DNA of 49,687 nt from Burkholderiaceae bacterium (GTDB lineage: Bacteria > Pseudomonadota > Gammaproteobacteria > Burkholderiales > Burkholderiaceae_F), in contig JAFAIM010000036.1 of assembly GCA_019236735.1 (NCBI GenBank), positions 1 to 49,687 on the forward strand, given 5' to 3'. Below, one piece after another: positions 10,478-20,663 of this stretch. The notes below the pieces were generated by a model. It did not search any database. It was not told where the DNA came from and was given only the letters and a program-made list of their open reading frames with translations. Made by a program: the position numbers and the translations under genes. Position 1 is the stretch's first letter, and every line of letters begins with the position of its first letter.

Positions 10478-10555
10478 TTAGCTGCGCGCCGGGCGCAGCA
10501 GCAGCCGCAGCGCGGCGCTGATAAGGTGCAGATCAAATGCGGGGGTCGGTTCCAC
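10478..10555 (-). CDS. Putative leucine-rich leader peptide of leuA (25 aa)
   Basis: A short frame from a GTG at 10555 encodes [18 protein letters not shown] then LLRPARS and TAA. Six of 25 residues are leucine, with a CTG-CGG-CTG-CTG-CTG cluster near the end, as expected for a leader sensing leucyl-tRNA. No Shine-Dalgarno sequence is present, but the predicted transcription start falls at or next to the GTG, so it could be translated as a leaderless message. It lies about 80 bases upstream of leuA and ahead of two competing hairpins. Confidence 0.5.
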   Translation of the reverse strand: MEPTPAFDLHLISAALRLLLRPARS

Positions 10556-10561
10556 GAGGTC

Positions 10562-10590
10562 ACTATAGGAGCAAACCCCGACTTCCACAA
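10562..10590 (-). promoter_or_regulatory. Putative sigma-70 promoter of leuA
   Basis: Minus strand: TTGTGG (10590-10585), 17-base spacer, TATAGT (10567-10562). Transcription would begin about 6-7 bases on, at 10555-10556, which coincides with the GTG of the putative leader peptide. Confidence 0.55.
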
Positions 10591-10646
10591 CCGGCTTCCC
10601 CGACTTTCGCTGTTCTGTGCGCCAAAGGCGACAGCGGCGCACCGTT

Positions 10647-11501
10647 TCAGTGCTCGGAAGGCGGGTCGGCGCCCATGCGCACCGGGCGCGCCGGGTTGGC
10701 TTCCCCGCGCCAGCGCCTCCAGCCCCAGTAGATGTAGCCGGACACCGCGTAGGAGGAGAGCAGGACAAACAGCACGATGGGCGCATTCAGCGAGACGGCG
10801 AAGATCGCCAGGACGATAACGACCATCACCCAGAACGGCACGCGAACGCCGACCTGGAAGCTCTTGCCGCTGTAGAACGGAGCGCTCGACACCATCGTCA
10901 GGCCGGCGTAGACCGTCACCGCGAACGCGACCCAGGGAAGCCACACCTCCTGGATCTGCAGCTTGTTGTCGACCGCCAGCCAGACGAAACCGGCCACCAG
11001 CACCGCCGCCGCCGGGCTCGGGAGGCCTTGGAAAAAGCGCTTGTCCACCGCACCGATATTTGCGTTGAAGCGGGCCAGCCGCAGTGCCGCTCCCGCGCAG
11101 TAGACGAACGCTGCGGCCCAGCCCCAGCGGCCCAGCGGGCGCAGCGCCCATTCATACATCACGATCGCGGGAGCCACACCAAACGAGGCCATGTCCGAGA
11201 GCGAGTCGTAGTGGGCCCCGAACACGCTCTGTGTGTTCGTCAGGCGTGCCACGCGCCCGTCCATGCCGTCGAGTACCATCGCCGCGAAAATCGCGATCGC
11301 GGCCCAGTCGAAGCGCTCGTTCATCGCCTGCACCGTGGCGAAGAAGCCGGCGAATAGCGCGGCCGTCGTGAATAAGTTGGGCAGCAGGTAGATGCCCCGC
11401 CGGTGCCGCGCCGGTATCGGGAACTGTTCGGGCAGCGCGGAGGGAGGACCGGCAAGCGGCCGCAGCTTGCGACGCCGGAAGCGCATCCTCGGCACCTTCA
11501 T
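10647..11501 (-). CDS. pssA: CDP-diacylglycerol-serine O-phosphatidyltransferase
   Basis: Integral membrane enzyme making phosphatidylserine from CDP-diacylglycerol and serine. The CDP-alcohol phosphotransferase motif D-G-x2-D-G-x-A-R-x8-G-x3-D-x3-D is visible as LDGMDGRVARL followed by GAHYDSLSD. Several hydrophobic helices follow to a basic C-terminus. The ATG at 11501 ([13 protein letters not shown]) overlaps the psd stop by one base (TGATG), which fixes the start; a longer open frame upstream is psd read in another frame. 284 residues. Confidence 0.95.
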   Translation of the reverse strand: MKVPRMRFRRRKLRPLAGPPSALPEQFPIPARHRRGIYLLPNLFTTAALFAGFFATVQAMNERFDWAAIAIFAAMVLDGMDGRVARLTNTQSVFGAHYDSLSDMASFGVAPAIVMYEWALRPLGRWGWAAAFVYCAGAALRLARFNANIGAVDKRFFQGLPSPAAAVLVAGFVWLAVDNKLQIQEVWLPWVAFAVTVYAGLTMVSSAPFYSGKSFQVGVRVPFWVMVVIVLAIFAVSLNAPIVLFVLLSSYAVSGYIYWGWRRWRGEANPARPVRMGADPPSEH

Positions 11502-12178
11502 CAGAACTCGGCCAGCACCGAAGTGCCGGAATGGACGAAATCGCCGACCGCCACCAGCGGCCGCACCCAGCGCGGCAGGTAAACGTCGACTCGCGAGCCA
11601 AAGCGGATGAAGCCGAAGCGCTGCCCGCGTGCCAGCCGGTCGCCAACGCTCACGTAACAAAGGATGCGGCGCGCAATCAGGCCCGCAACCTGCACGACCG
11701 AGACGCGCTCGCCTGCCGCCGTACGCAACACGATCGCATTGGCCTCGTTTCGCTCCGAAGCCTTGTCCAGATTCGCCTGCACGAACGCGCCGCGCCGGTA
11801 CTGCACACGCTCGACGACGCCGTCGACCGGCGCACGGTTGCTGTGCACGTTGAACACGTTCATGAACACGCTGATCAGCAGCGCGTCGCCATCGGTGTTC
11901 GGATCCCGCACGGCCTCGATGCGAACGATCCGCCCGTCGGCCGGCGAGACAACCGCGCCTGCTGCCGCGCGAACCTCACGCGGCGGATCGCGGAAGAACT
12001 GCACCAGGAACAACACGGCCAGCCAGAGCGGGATCGACCACGAGCCCCCCAGCCATGTCGCTGCCAGTGCGACGACGACTGCGCATGCGACAAAAGGCCA
12101 GCCCTCGCGAGCGAGCCACGGGTGCGTGTGCTCGCTCAGGCGAGGATGCGATTGCGCATGACTGCTGGGCTCAAGCAT
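11501..12178 (-). CDS. psd: Phosphatidylserine decarboxylase proenzyme (short type)
   Basis: Converts phosphatidylserine to phosphatidylethanolamine with a self-generated pyruvoyl group. The processing site is the Gly-Ser of [13 protein letters not shown] near residue 187; the short length (225 residues) and the [13 protein letters not shown] and [10 protein letters not shown] motifs fit the short PSD subfamily found in betaproteobacteria. One or two N-terminal hydrophobic segments (residues 28-62) suggest membrane association. Coupled to pssA, so the two consecutive steps of the pathway are translated together. Confidence 0.95.
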   Translation of the reverse strand: MLEPSSHAQSHPRLSEHTHPWLAREGWPFVACAVVVALAATWLGGSWSIPLWLAVLFLVQFFRDPPREVRAAAGAVVSPADGRIVRIEAVRDPNTDGDALLISVFMNVFNVHSNRAPVDGVVERVQYRRGAFVQANLDKASERNEANAIVLRTAAGERVSVVQVAGLIARRILCYVSVGDRLARGQRFGFIRFGSRVDVYLPRWVRPLVAVGDFVHSGTSVLAEF

Positions 12179-12208
12179 CCGAGTGGTTTCGCCCGAGTTG
12201 AGCGAGGC

Positions 12209-13739
<1,531 letters not shown>

Positions 13740-13740
<1 letters not shown>

Positions 13741-15530
13741 TACAGGTCCTCCGAACCCAACAGCATCTCGGTAAGCCCCTTGCCGGCCCTGACCATCGGC
13801 CAGACGTTTTCGGTCTGATCGGTGATGAAGTCGATAAATACAAGGCGGTCCTTCTGCCGCGTAAACGCCTCCCGCAGCGCGGGCTCGACGTCGGCGGGCC
13901 GCTCGATCCGCATGCCGACGTGCCCGTAGCTTTCGGCGAGCTTGACGAAATCGGGCAGAGCGTCCACATAAGACTCGGAATAGCGCCCGCCGTAGTCGAT
14001 CTGCTGCCACTGCCGCACCATTCCCAGGTAGCGGTTGTTCAGGTTCACGATCTTCGGCGTCAGGCGGTACTGCTTGCAGGTCGATAGCTCCTGGATGCAC
14101 ATCTGGATCGACGCCTCGCCCGTGACGACCGCCACCTCGGCTCCGGGGTTGGCCATTTGCACTCCCATCGCGTACGGCAGACCTACCCCCATCGTGCCCA
14201 GGCCCCCGGAGTTGATCCAGCGCCTGGGCTTCTCGAACGGGTAGTACTGCGCTGCCCACATCTGGTGCTGGCCGACATCCGAGGTTACGAACGCGTCGCC
14301 TCGGGTCACTTCCCACAGCTTCTGGATCACGTACTGCGGCTTGATCACGCGGTCGGTCATTTCGTATTTCAGGCAATCGCGCGCACGCCATTGCTGGATC
14401 TGGCCCCACCACGCTTGCGTGGATGCGGCTGCCTGCGCAGGCCGCGCCGCCTCGAGCTGGGCGAGCAACTCGACCAGCACTTCCTTGACATCGCCGACGA
14501 TCGGAACGTCGACTTTGACGCGTTTGGAGATTGACGACGGATCGATGTCCACGTGGATGATCTTGCGCGGGTTCTGTGCGAAGTGCGTCGGGTTGCCGAT
14601 CACACGGTCGTCGAAGCGCGTACCGACCGCCAGCAGCACGTCGCAGTGCTGCATCGCCATGTTCGCTTCGTAGGTCCCGTGCATGCCCGGCATACCGACG
14701 AAGCGTCGATCGGAAGCGCGCAGTCCACCCAGGCCCATCAGCGTGTTCGTGCAGGGCGCATCGAGGCGCTCGACCAAGCGCGCCAGCAACTCGGACGCAT
14801 TGGCAAGGATCACGCCGCCGCCCGTGTAGATCATCGGACGCTCGGCCGACAGCAGCAGCTGCACCGCTTTTTTGATCTGCCCCATGTGCCCCTTGAGCAC
14901 CGGGTTATACGAACGCAGCGACGGATTGCGCGGATATTCGAACGCGCACTTTGCCACCGTCACGTCCTTCGGAATGTCGACCAGCACCGGCCCGGGACGG
15001 CCGCTGCGGGCAATGTAAAACGCCTTGGCGATCGCCGGCGCCAGGTCGCGCACGTCCTTCACCAGGATGTTGTGCTTGACGCACGGCCGCGTAATCCCGA
15101 CGGTGTCGCACTCCTGAAAGGCGTCCTGGCCGATCGCGTGCGTCGGGACCTGTCCGGTCAGGATCACCACCGGGATCGAATCCATGTAAGCGGTCGCGAT
15201 GCCGGTGACCGCGTTGGTGACGCCCGGGCCGCTGGTAACCAGCGCGACCCCCACGTTGTGGCTGGAGCGCGCGTACGCATCGGCCGCATGAACGGCAGCC
15301 TGTTCATGCCGCACCAGTATGTGTTGGAAGGCGTCCTGCTGGAAGATCTCGTCGTAGATGTACAGAACCGCGCCGCCGGGGTATCCGAAGACGTGCTTGA
15401 CGCCTTCTTCCTGCAGGCACCGAACGACGATCTGTGCGCCTGTGAGCGGGCCGCTTTCCGGCTGCGAAGTTTGCGAATTCGCGCCGGAGGAGGGTTCGAC
15501 GCGATGCACTTCCGCGCTGACGGATTTCAT
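13740..15530 (-). CDS. ilvB: Acetolactate synthase large (catalytic) subunit
   Basis: TPP- and FAD-dependent acetohydroxyacid synthase, first common step of branched-chain amino acid synthesis. The TPP-activating Glu is near the N-terminus of the catalytic core (YPGGAVLYIYDE), and the TPP/Mg-binding region GEASIQM to NNRYLGM is near the C-terminus. The ATG at 15530 (MKSVSAEVHRVE) gives 596 residues with GAGAGG upstream. The frame stays open to a GTG at 15659, but the extra 43 residues look unlike protein and no ribosome site precedes them. Named ilvI in some relatives. Confidence 0.95.
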
Positions 15531-15719
15531 CTTGCTGATCCTCTCAAAGTCCTTCTGGAGATTGATCGGACGCCGGTCCGTGCCTGCTCGTGACAGGTGG
15601 TGCGGCGAAATCGAAATCCTGCAGGAAGGCGATTCCCGGCGGGCGTGCAACAAAGTCACGCGCCGGCGGCGCCGATTCCTTGTGATTTCAAGCGATTAGC
15701 TTAGTCCAGGGCATGGGAA

Positions 15720-15749
15720 TCCGCAAATCGGGTGTTACGATCTTGCGGA
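15720..15749. promoter_or_regulatory. Hairpin upstream of the ECF sigma gene
   Basis: TCCGCAA at 15720-15726 and TTGCGGA at 15743-15749 form a 7-bp inverted repeat 12 bases before the sigma-factor start codon. It could be an operator or an RNA hairpin near the ribosome binding site. Its loop includes AATCGGGTGTTAC, a 13-mer also found in the palindromic element at 42618-42690. Confidence 0.4.
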
Positions 15750-15761
15750 CCGGCCTGCCCG

Positions 15762-16325
15762 ATGGCTACACGCGAAGAACTCGGAGAATTCCTGGCGGGC
15801 GCCGAACGGCGGGCGTTCAAGCAAGCATTTTTCGCGTTACGGGACGAGGACGGCGCCCTCGACGTCGTCCAGGACGCAATGCTCAAACTCGCGGAGCACT
15901 ACAGCGACCGTCCGCCTCAGGAACTGCCGCTGCTGTTCACGCGGATCCTGCAAAACGCGATTCACGATTTCTTCCGGCGCCAGAAGGTCCGCTCGACGTG
16001 GGTCACCTTGCTGTCGGCTTTCAGCAGCGATCACGACAGCGACGAAGATCCGCTCGAGACTTTGGAGGCAGCCGAGGGCTCGCAGGCCGCCGAAAGCACC
16101 GCCGACCGGGCCGAGCGCGCCCAGATCGTTGGCATCATCGAGCAGGAGATCGGCAAGCTCCCCCCTCGTCAACGACAGGCGTTCCTGCTGCGTTACTGGG
16201 AGGATATGGATGTCGCAGAGACAGCTGCTGCAATGGGCTGCTCGGAGGGCAGCGTCAAGACGCACTGCTCTCGTGCTACCCATGCGCTGGCGCAGGCGCT
16301 GCTGGCGCGAGGAATTAGCATATGA
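15762..16325 (+). CDS. ECF-family RNA polymerase sigma factor
   Basis: Sigma-70 family, extracytoplasmic-function type: region 2 at about residues 15-85 (ALDVVQDAMLKL, then LLFTRILQNAIHDFFRR), an acidic linker, and region 4 at about 125-178 (LPPRQRQAFLLRYWEDMDVA with a helix-turn-helix ending SEGSVKTHCSRAT). Start chosen at ATG 15762 (MATREELGEF), as homologues begin there; an in-frame upstream start at 15732 would add 10 residues. Its stop overlaps the start of a DUF3619 gene (ATGA). Divergent from ilvB. Confidence 0.92.
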   Translation: MATREELGEFLAGAERRAFKQAFFALRDEDGALDVVQDAMLKLAEHYSDRPPQELPLLFTRILQNAIHDFFRRQKVRSTWVTLLSAFSSDHDSDEDPLETLEAAEGSQAAESTADRAERAQIVGIIEQEIGKLPPRQRQAFLLRYWEDMDVAETAAAMGCSEGSVKTHCSRATHALAQALLARGISI

Positions 16326-16759
16326 ATGAGCGTGAATTCGCATACCGGATCCGGCAGGCCCTGAACGAGGGCACCGACCGGCTGCCATACCGCGTCGTGG
16401 TACGCCTGGAGCGCGCCCGGAGCACCGCGCTGGCGCGTAAGAAGACCGAACAAGGCGGGCCACTTCAGCTTCGGGTTCCTTCGCTGCGTTTGGCTGGGGC
16501 CGGGAGCGGCTTCGGGTCGCTCGATCGACCCAACGTTGCTTGGATCGGGCTGCGCCTGGTCAGTTTGCTCGTGCCGGTGATCGCAATCGCCGTCGGGTTC
16601 GCGGGAATTTCCAAGTGGCGCCAGGAACAGGCGATCGCAGAACACGCCAACATGGACCTTGCCGTGCTGTTAGACGACACTCCGATCGAGACCTACGCCG
16701 ACAAGGGTTTCGGAGTGTTGATTCGAGAGCAGCAGAACGACGGTCAGCAGGGAATCTGA
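16322..16759 (+). CDS. DUF3619 family membrane protein, possible anti-sigma factor
   Basis: 145 residues. The N-terminal half is soluble and basic (MNEREFAYRIRQALNEG) and a single transmembrane helix lies at about residues 77-96, followed by a short acidic tail. DUF3619 proteins are found in Burkholderiales next to this ECF sigma factor. Its position, overlapping the sigma gene, and its cytoplasmic-domain-plus-one-helix layout fit an anti-sigma factor, but that role is inferred and no known anti-sigma domain is recognised. Confidence 0.8.
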   Translation: MNEREFAYRIRQALNEGTDRLPYRVVVRLERARSTALARKKTEQGGPLQLRVPSLRLAGAGSGFGSLDRPNVAWIGLRLVSLLVPVIAIAVGFAGISKWRQEQAIAEHANMDLAVLLDDTPIETYADKGFGVLIREQQNDGQQGI

Positions 16760-16773
16760 GAGGGGCGCTAGAG

Positions 16774-17394
16774 TTGCGGGTCCGCAATCCGATCGGTTCG
16801 GCGCTGTGGGTTGGGTTGTCGGCCTCGCTGCTGGCTTCGCCGTTGGCTTGTCTGGCAGCCGATCCCGCATTCGCGCAAGCGCCGGTGTCCGCTCGCCCGG
16901 CGCAGGCTAAGCCAGTGGCGCACCCGCTGTGGAGCGAGTTGACCGCCGGGGAGCGCGAAGCGCTCGGCCCGCTGCAGAGCGAATGGGACAAGTTCGACTC
17001 GGACCGCAAGAGAAAGTGGCGCGAAATCGCGGCCAAGTATCCGAACATGTCCCCTGAGGGCAAGCAGCGGCTGCACGAACGGATGCCGCAGCTGGCGAAG
17101 CTCACTCCGGAACAGCGTGAAACCGCGCGCGAGAACTTCCAGAACGCCTATGCGTTGCCGGCGGAGAAGCGCCAGGCGGTGACACAGAAGTACCAGCAGT
17201 TGCCGGAGGATAGAAAAAAAGCGCTGGCGGCGCAGGCACGCGCGAAGAAGCCGGCAGCCACAGCCCAGCAAGGCGTGGCCCATTCTCATCCTGCGCCGGC
17301 TTCGCACAAGCCGGCGACAAGCACGGGTCAACCTGCGAAAAACCCTGCACCGCCGGCCACGGATACCGGCCCAGGCCGGCAGCCTGCGCACTGA
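16774..17394 (+). CDS. DUF3106 domain-containing periplasmic protein
   Basis: 206 residues. An N-terminal signal peptide (about residues 1-32, ending near [11 protein letters not shown]) is followed by a charged helical region rich in repeated L-x-P-E-x-R-x2 units ([20 protein letters not shown] and similar), then a low-complexity Ala/Pro/His/Gln tail. This is the DUF3106 pattern, resembling heavy-metal or stress-sensing helical-hook proteins. Start set at TTG 16774 because GAGAGGGG precedes it and no ATG or GTG is available. Third gene of the sigma operon; it may be the periplasmic sensor. Confidence 0.8.
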   Translation: MRVRNPIGSALWVGLSASLLASPLACLAADPAFAQAPVSARPAQAKPVAHPLWSELTAGEREALGPLQSEWDKFDSDRKRKWREIAAKYPNMSPEGKQRLHERMPQLAKLTPEQRETARENFQNAYALPAEKRQAVTQKYQQLPEDRKKALAAQARAKKPAATAQQGVAHSHPAPASHKPATSTGQPAKNPAPPATDTGPGRQPAH

Positions 17395-17500
17395 GGGCAC
17401 TGAGGGGACGGCCGGTGGTCGGGCGGGGTCGGCCCCGATCACGTTAAGATCCGCATTCCCACTCCGCAAGCGGCTCGAACGCCGCACTGGCTCGAACCCG

Positions 17501-17824
17501 ATGACCCATGTAGTGACCGAATCCTGCATCCGGTGCAAGTACACCGATTGCGTCGACGTGTGCCCGGTGGACTGCTTCCGCGAGGGCCCGAACTTCCTGA
17601 CGATCGACCCGGACGAATGCATCGACTGCGCAGTCTGTATCCCCGAGTGCCCAGTCAACGCCATTTACGCCGAGGAGGACGTGCCGGCAGAGCAACGCCG
17701 CTTCATCCCGCTGAACGCAGAGCTGTCGAAGCAGTGGCCTTCGATTACGCGGATGAAGCAGCACCCGCCCGACGCGGACGAGTGGAAAGAAGTGAAGGAA
17801 AAGCTCCAGTACCTGGAGCGCTGA
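17501..17824 (+). CDS. fdxA: 7Fe ferredoxin FdxA
   Basis: Soluble low-potential electron carrier with one 3Fe-4S and one 4Fe-4S cluster. Ligands are seen in [18 protein letters not shown] and [16 protein letters not shown], followed by the conserved C-terminal extension ([20 protein letters not shown]). 107 residues, full length. Redox partner is unknown from context; the gene is commonly near housekeeping genes in this group. Confidence 0.95.
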   Translation: MTHVVTESCIRCKYTDCVDVCPVDCFREGPNFLTIDPDECIDCAVCIPECPVNAIYAEEDVPAEQRRFIPLNAELSKQWPSITRMKQHPPDADEWKEVKEKLQYLER

Positions 17825-17876
17825 CCGCTTTGGCGAAGCGCTGACAGCGCCTCGAGTCCGTCGGAAGGATTGCGGC

Positions 17877-19112
17877 GTGTTGTACGAGTTGCATGAATGG
17901 CGACGCAGGCTGCTCAGTCCGATGTCGGTCTGGGCACAGGCAACTTCGGAGCTGTTCTCACACCCGTACAGTCCGCTTTCGTACACCCCGTACTCGCGCC
18001 GGCTGGCAGCTAGCTACGACCTGCTATATCGGCTCGGAAAGCACTACGAGAAACCCGAGTTCGGCATCCAGTCGGTCAAGGTCGACAACACCGATGTGGC
18101 CGTCGCGCAGACGGTGGCAGTCGAAAAGCCATTCTGCCGCTTGCTGCACTTCGAGCGCGACCGACAAACGCTTCCGCGCGGGCACACAGACGATCCCCGC
18201 GTGCTGGTCGTGTCGCCGTTGTCGGGTCACCATTCGACTCTGCTGCGCGACACCGTGCGTGCACTGCTGCCGTCGCACGACTTATACATCACGGACTGGA
18301 CCGATGCTCGCATGGTGCCGCTGACGCGCGGTCCGTTCCACCTGGATGATTACGTCGAGTACGTGATCGAGTTCCTGGATCTGATCGGTCCCGGCGCCCA
18401 CGTGATTTCGGTGTGCCAGCCGACTGTCCCCGTGCTGGCTGCCGTGTCGCTAATGGCGACTCGCGGCGACCCGGCCTTGCCCAAATCGATGACGATGATG
18501 GGGGGCCCGATCGATACTCGCCGCAACCCGACCCAGGTTAACGCGCTCGCCAAGCGCAAGTCGCTCGACTGGTTCCACAACACCGTCATCTTCAAGGTGC
18601 CGTCGTCCTATCCGGGCTACCTGCGGCAGGTGTACCCGGGATTCCTGCAGCATGCGGGCTTCGTCGCGATGAACCCGGATCGCCATGTCAATTCGCACTG
18701 GGAGTACTACCTGGACCTGATCAAGGGTGACCAGGATGACGTGGAGGCACACCGGCGTTTCTACGACGAGTACAACGCGGTGCTCGATTTGCCTGCCGAG
18801 TACTACCTGGACACGATCCGAATCGTGTTCCAGGAGCACCGTCTGCCGGAAGGAACATGGCACGTTCGGGGTGAACGAGTCGCACCCGAACGGATCCGCA
18901 GCGTGGCTCTGTTCACGATCGAGGGCGAGTTGGATGACATTTCGGGCAGCGGCCAGACGCAGGCGGCGCACGACCTTTGCCGAGGTGTTCCGGAAGCGAA
19001 CCGGCGCCATTTGACCGCGATTGGCGTGGGCCATTACGGCATCTTCTCGGGGCGCCGCTGGCGCGAAATGATCTGCCCACAGATCACCCAGTTCATCCGA
19101 GCGCATGAGTGA
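17877..19112 (+). CDS. phaZ: Intracellular polyhydroxyalkanoate depolymerase (PhaZ type)
   Basis: Mobilises stored poly(3-hydroxybutyrate). The alpha/beta hydrolase has a cysteine nucleophile, Cys180, in HVISVCQPTVPVL, as in the i-PhaZ family, rather than Ser; Asp and His of the triad are in the C-terminal part (EGELDDISG and GVGHYGIFSG). 411 residues and no signal peptide, consistent with granule association in the cytoplasm. GTG start with GGAAGGA upstream. Implies that the organism stores PHB. Confidence 0.94.
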   Translation: MLYELHEWRRRLLSPMSVWAQATSELFSHPYSPLSYTPYSRRLAASYDLLYRLGKHYEKPEFGIQSVKVDNTDVAVAQTVAVEKPFCRLLHFERDRQTLPRGHTDDPRVLVVSPLSGHHSTLLRDTVRALLPSHDLYITDWTDARMVPLTRGPFHLDDYVEYVIEFLDLIGPGAHVISVCQPTVPVLAAVSLMATRGDPALPKSMTMMGGPIDTRRNPTQVNALAKRKSLDWFHNTVIFKVPSSYPGYLRQVYPGFLQHAGFVAMNPDRHVNSHWEYYLDLIKGDQDDVEAHRRFYDEYNAVLDLPAEYYLDTIRIVFQEHRLPEGTWHVRGERVAPERIRSVALFTIEGELDDISGSGQTQAAHDLCRGVPEANRRHLTAIGVGHYGIFSGRRWREMICPQITQFIRAHE

Positions 19113-19205
19113 TCGGGACCGCTAAAGGGTCCGTATAGTTCGACTTGCAGCCTTTTGCGGCCGGTTCGAGTTGCTGGCTGGCGCAACAACAAACAGGAGG
19201 CCTGG

Positions 19206-19601
19206 ATGCAAGTGAGAAAAATCGTCGCGGTCGCGAGTTGTGCGTTCCTGCTGGGCACCGGCTTGCCGCTGCCGGCGCACGCAACCCTGATCGGCAGCGA
19301 GCAGCTACTGCAGGGCGAGTCAGCCGCTCGCGACAAAATCGATGCGTTCCTGGCGCGCGCCGAGGTGCGCCGCGCGCTGGCTGAACGCGGGGTCGATCCC
19401 GCCCAGGTGCAGGCGCGTGTGGCGGCGCTCAGCGATGCGCAGGCGCGCGATCTGGCCGCCGGCATCGACCAGTTGCCTGCAGGCGGTGACGGCGTAGGCG
19501 ACGTTCTGGGAGTGCTACTGCTGGTCTTCGTGATCTTGTTGATCACGGACATTCTCGGGCTGACCAAGGTTTTCCCGTTCACGCGACCGATTCATAGGTG
19601 A
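19206..19601 (+). CDS. PA2779 family protein
   Basis: 131 residues. Signal peptide at residues 1-26 (ending PLPAHA), an Ala/Arg-rich helical middle (RDKIDAFLARAEVRRALAER) and a C-terminal transmembrane helix at about residues 96-119. This matches the PA2779 family, which is nearly always beside a PA2778-type cysteine peptidase, as here; function unknown. ATG at 19206 chosen because AGGAGG precedes it. Its stop codon lies in a 14-bp tandem duplication. Confidence 0.85.
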   Translation: MQVRKIVAVASCAFLLGTGLPLPAHATLIGSEQLLQGESAARDKIDAFLARAEVRRALAERGVDPAQVQARVAALSDAQARDLAAGIDQLPAGGDGVGDVLGVLLLVFVILLITDILGLTKVFPFTRPIHR

Positions 19602-19620
19602 GTTCGCATAGGTGAGTTCG
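19593..19620 (+). repeat. Perfect 14-bp tandem duplication at a gene junction
   Basis: CATAGGTGAGTTCG occurs twice head to tail at 19593-19606 and 19607-19620. The first copy contains the TGA stop of the PA2779-like gene; the second lies in the start region of the next gene. Confidence 0.9.
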
Positions 19621-19661
19621 TAAAGGCGGCGCTCGCCTGCCGGACCGGCCTATCGATCAGC

Positions 19662-20594
19662 GTGGCGCTGCTGCTCGCAGCGTGCGCCACGCCACAGGTC
19701 GATACGCTGCTGCGCCAGCGGCCGCCGGACCTTCCCGCCGCAAGCAGGATCGAGGTCCGGTACTTCGCGCAGAAGGATCATCAGTGCGGACCGGCTGCGC
19801 TGGCGATGGTGTTGGACGCTGCCGGCGATTCCGTCACCCCAGCCGATCTCGTGGGGTCGGTGTTCGTCCCGGCGCGCGAAGGCTCGCTGCCGCCGGAGAT
19901 GCTGGCGGCGGTGAGGCGGCGCGGACGCTTGGCGGTGGAACTCGACCCCGACATCGGCGCCGTGCTGACCGAGGTCGCCGCGGGCAACCCGGTCGTCGTT
20001 CTGCAGAACCTTAGCCTGCCGATCATTCCGATCTGGCATTACTCGGTGGTGGTCGGCTACGACCTGTCCCGTGAGGACATCTTTTTGCAGTCCGGTGGCC
20101 AAAAGGCAAGCTCGATCCCGTTACGTACCTTCGAACGTACGTGGGCGCGCGGCCAGCGGTGGGCGATGGTCGCGTTGGCCCCCGACACTCTGCCTGCGAG
20201 CCAGCAGCCCGGTCAGATTTTCGCAGCGGCGGCGGCGCTCGAGCGCGTAGCTGGCGGCGCGCTTGCTGCGCGGCGCGCGTACCGCGTGATCACGCGCAAG
20301 TTCCCTCGGTATCCGCAGGCCTGGATCGGTCTAGGCAACACCGCGTACGGACAGGGCGATCTGCAGGAGTCCGCTGACGCGTTTCGTCAGGCGACCGAGC
20401 TTGCGCCGGACAACGGCGACGCGTGGAACAACCTGGCGACCGCGCTGGCTGCGCTCGGGCAGCCGTGCGATGCCCTCTCAGCGGCCCACAAGGCCGTCAG
20501 CATCGGAGGACCGCACGCCGCCGAATACGGTCAGACCGCAAACGAGATCGGGCCCTCGGCCTGCGCGCAGCCGGCGGCGGCCGTGCAGCACTGA
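19662..20594 (+). CDS. PA2778 family C39-like cysteine peptidase with TPR domain
   Basis: Lipoprotein-like N-terminus (LLLAAC lipobox), a papain-fold C39-like peptidase domain with Cys42 in HQCGPAALAMVL and His126 in IWHYSVVVGYD, then tetratricopeptide repeats (about residues 185-275: AWIGLGNTAYGQGDLQESAD, AWNNLATALAALGQ). Likely periplasmic, anchored to a membrane. The GTG at 19662 is the only standard start after the in-frame stop at 19599, yet it leaves only seven residues before the lipobox Cys; the frame upstream encodes a plausible longer signal sequence, so the true start may be non-canonical. Confidence 0.85.
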   Translation: MALLLAACATPQVDTLLRQRPPDLPAASRIEVRYFAQKDHQCGPAALAMVLDAAGDSVTPADLVGSVFVPAREGSLPPEMLAAVRRRGRLAVELDPDIGAVLTEVAAGNPVVVLQNLSLPIIPIWHYSVVVGYDLSREDIFLQSGGQKASSIPLRTFERTWARGQRWAMVALAPDTLPASQQPGQIFAAAAALERVAGGALAARRAYRVITRKFPRYPQAWIGLGNTAYGQGDLQESADAFRQATELAPDNGDAWNNLATALAALGQPCDALSAAHKAVSIGGPHAAEYGQTANEIGPSACAQPAAAVQH

Positions 20595-20663
20595 TCGAGG
20601 TCCGCTGCGTGCCGCCAGGCAGGTTCGAACCGGCGCACTCGATCCGCCTGCGATAATCCGAGC

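Noticed and set aside
15531-15659. N-terminal extension of IlvB from a GTG at 15659
   Set aside because: The extra 43 residues (MTLLHARRESPSCRISISPH and on) do not resemble IlvB and no ribosome site precedes; also lacks the run of Ile/Val/Leu codons of an ilv leader peptide.
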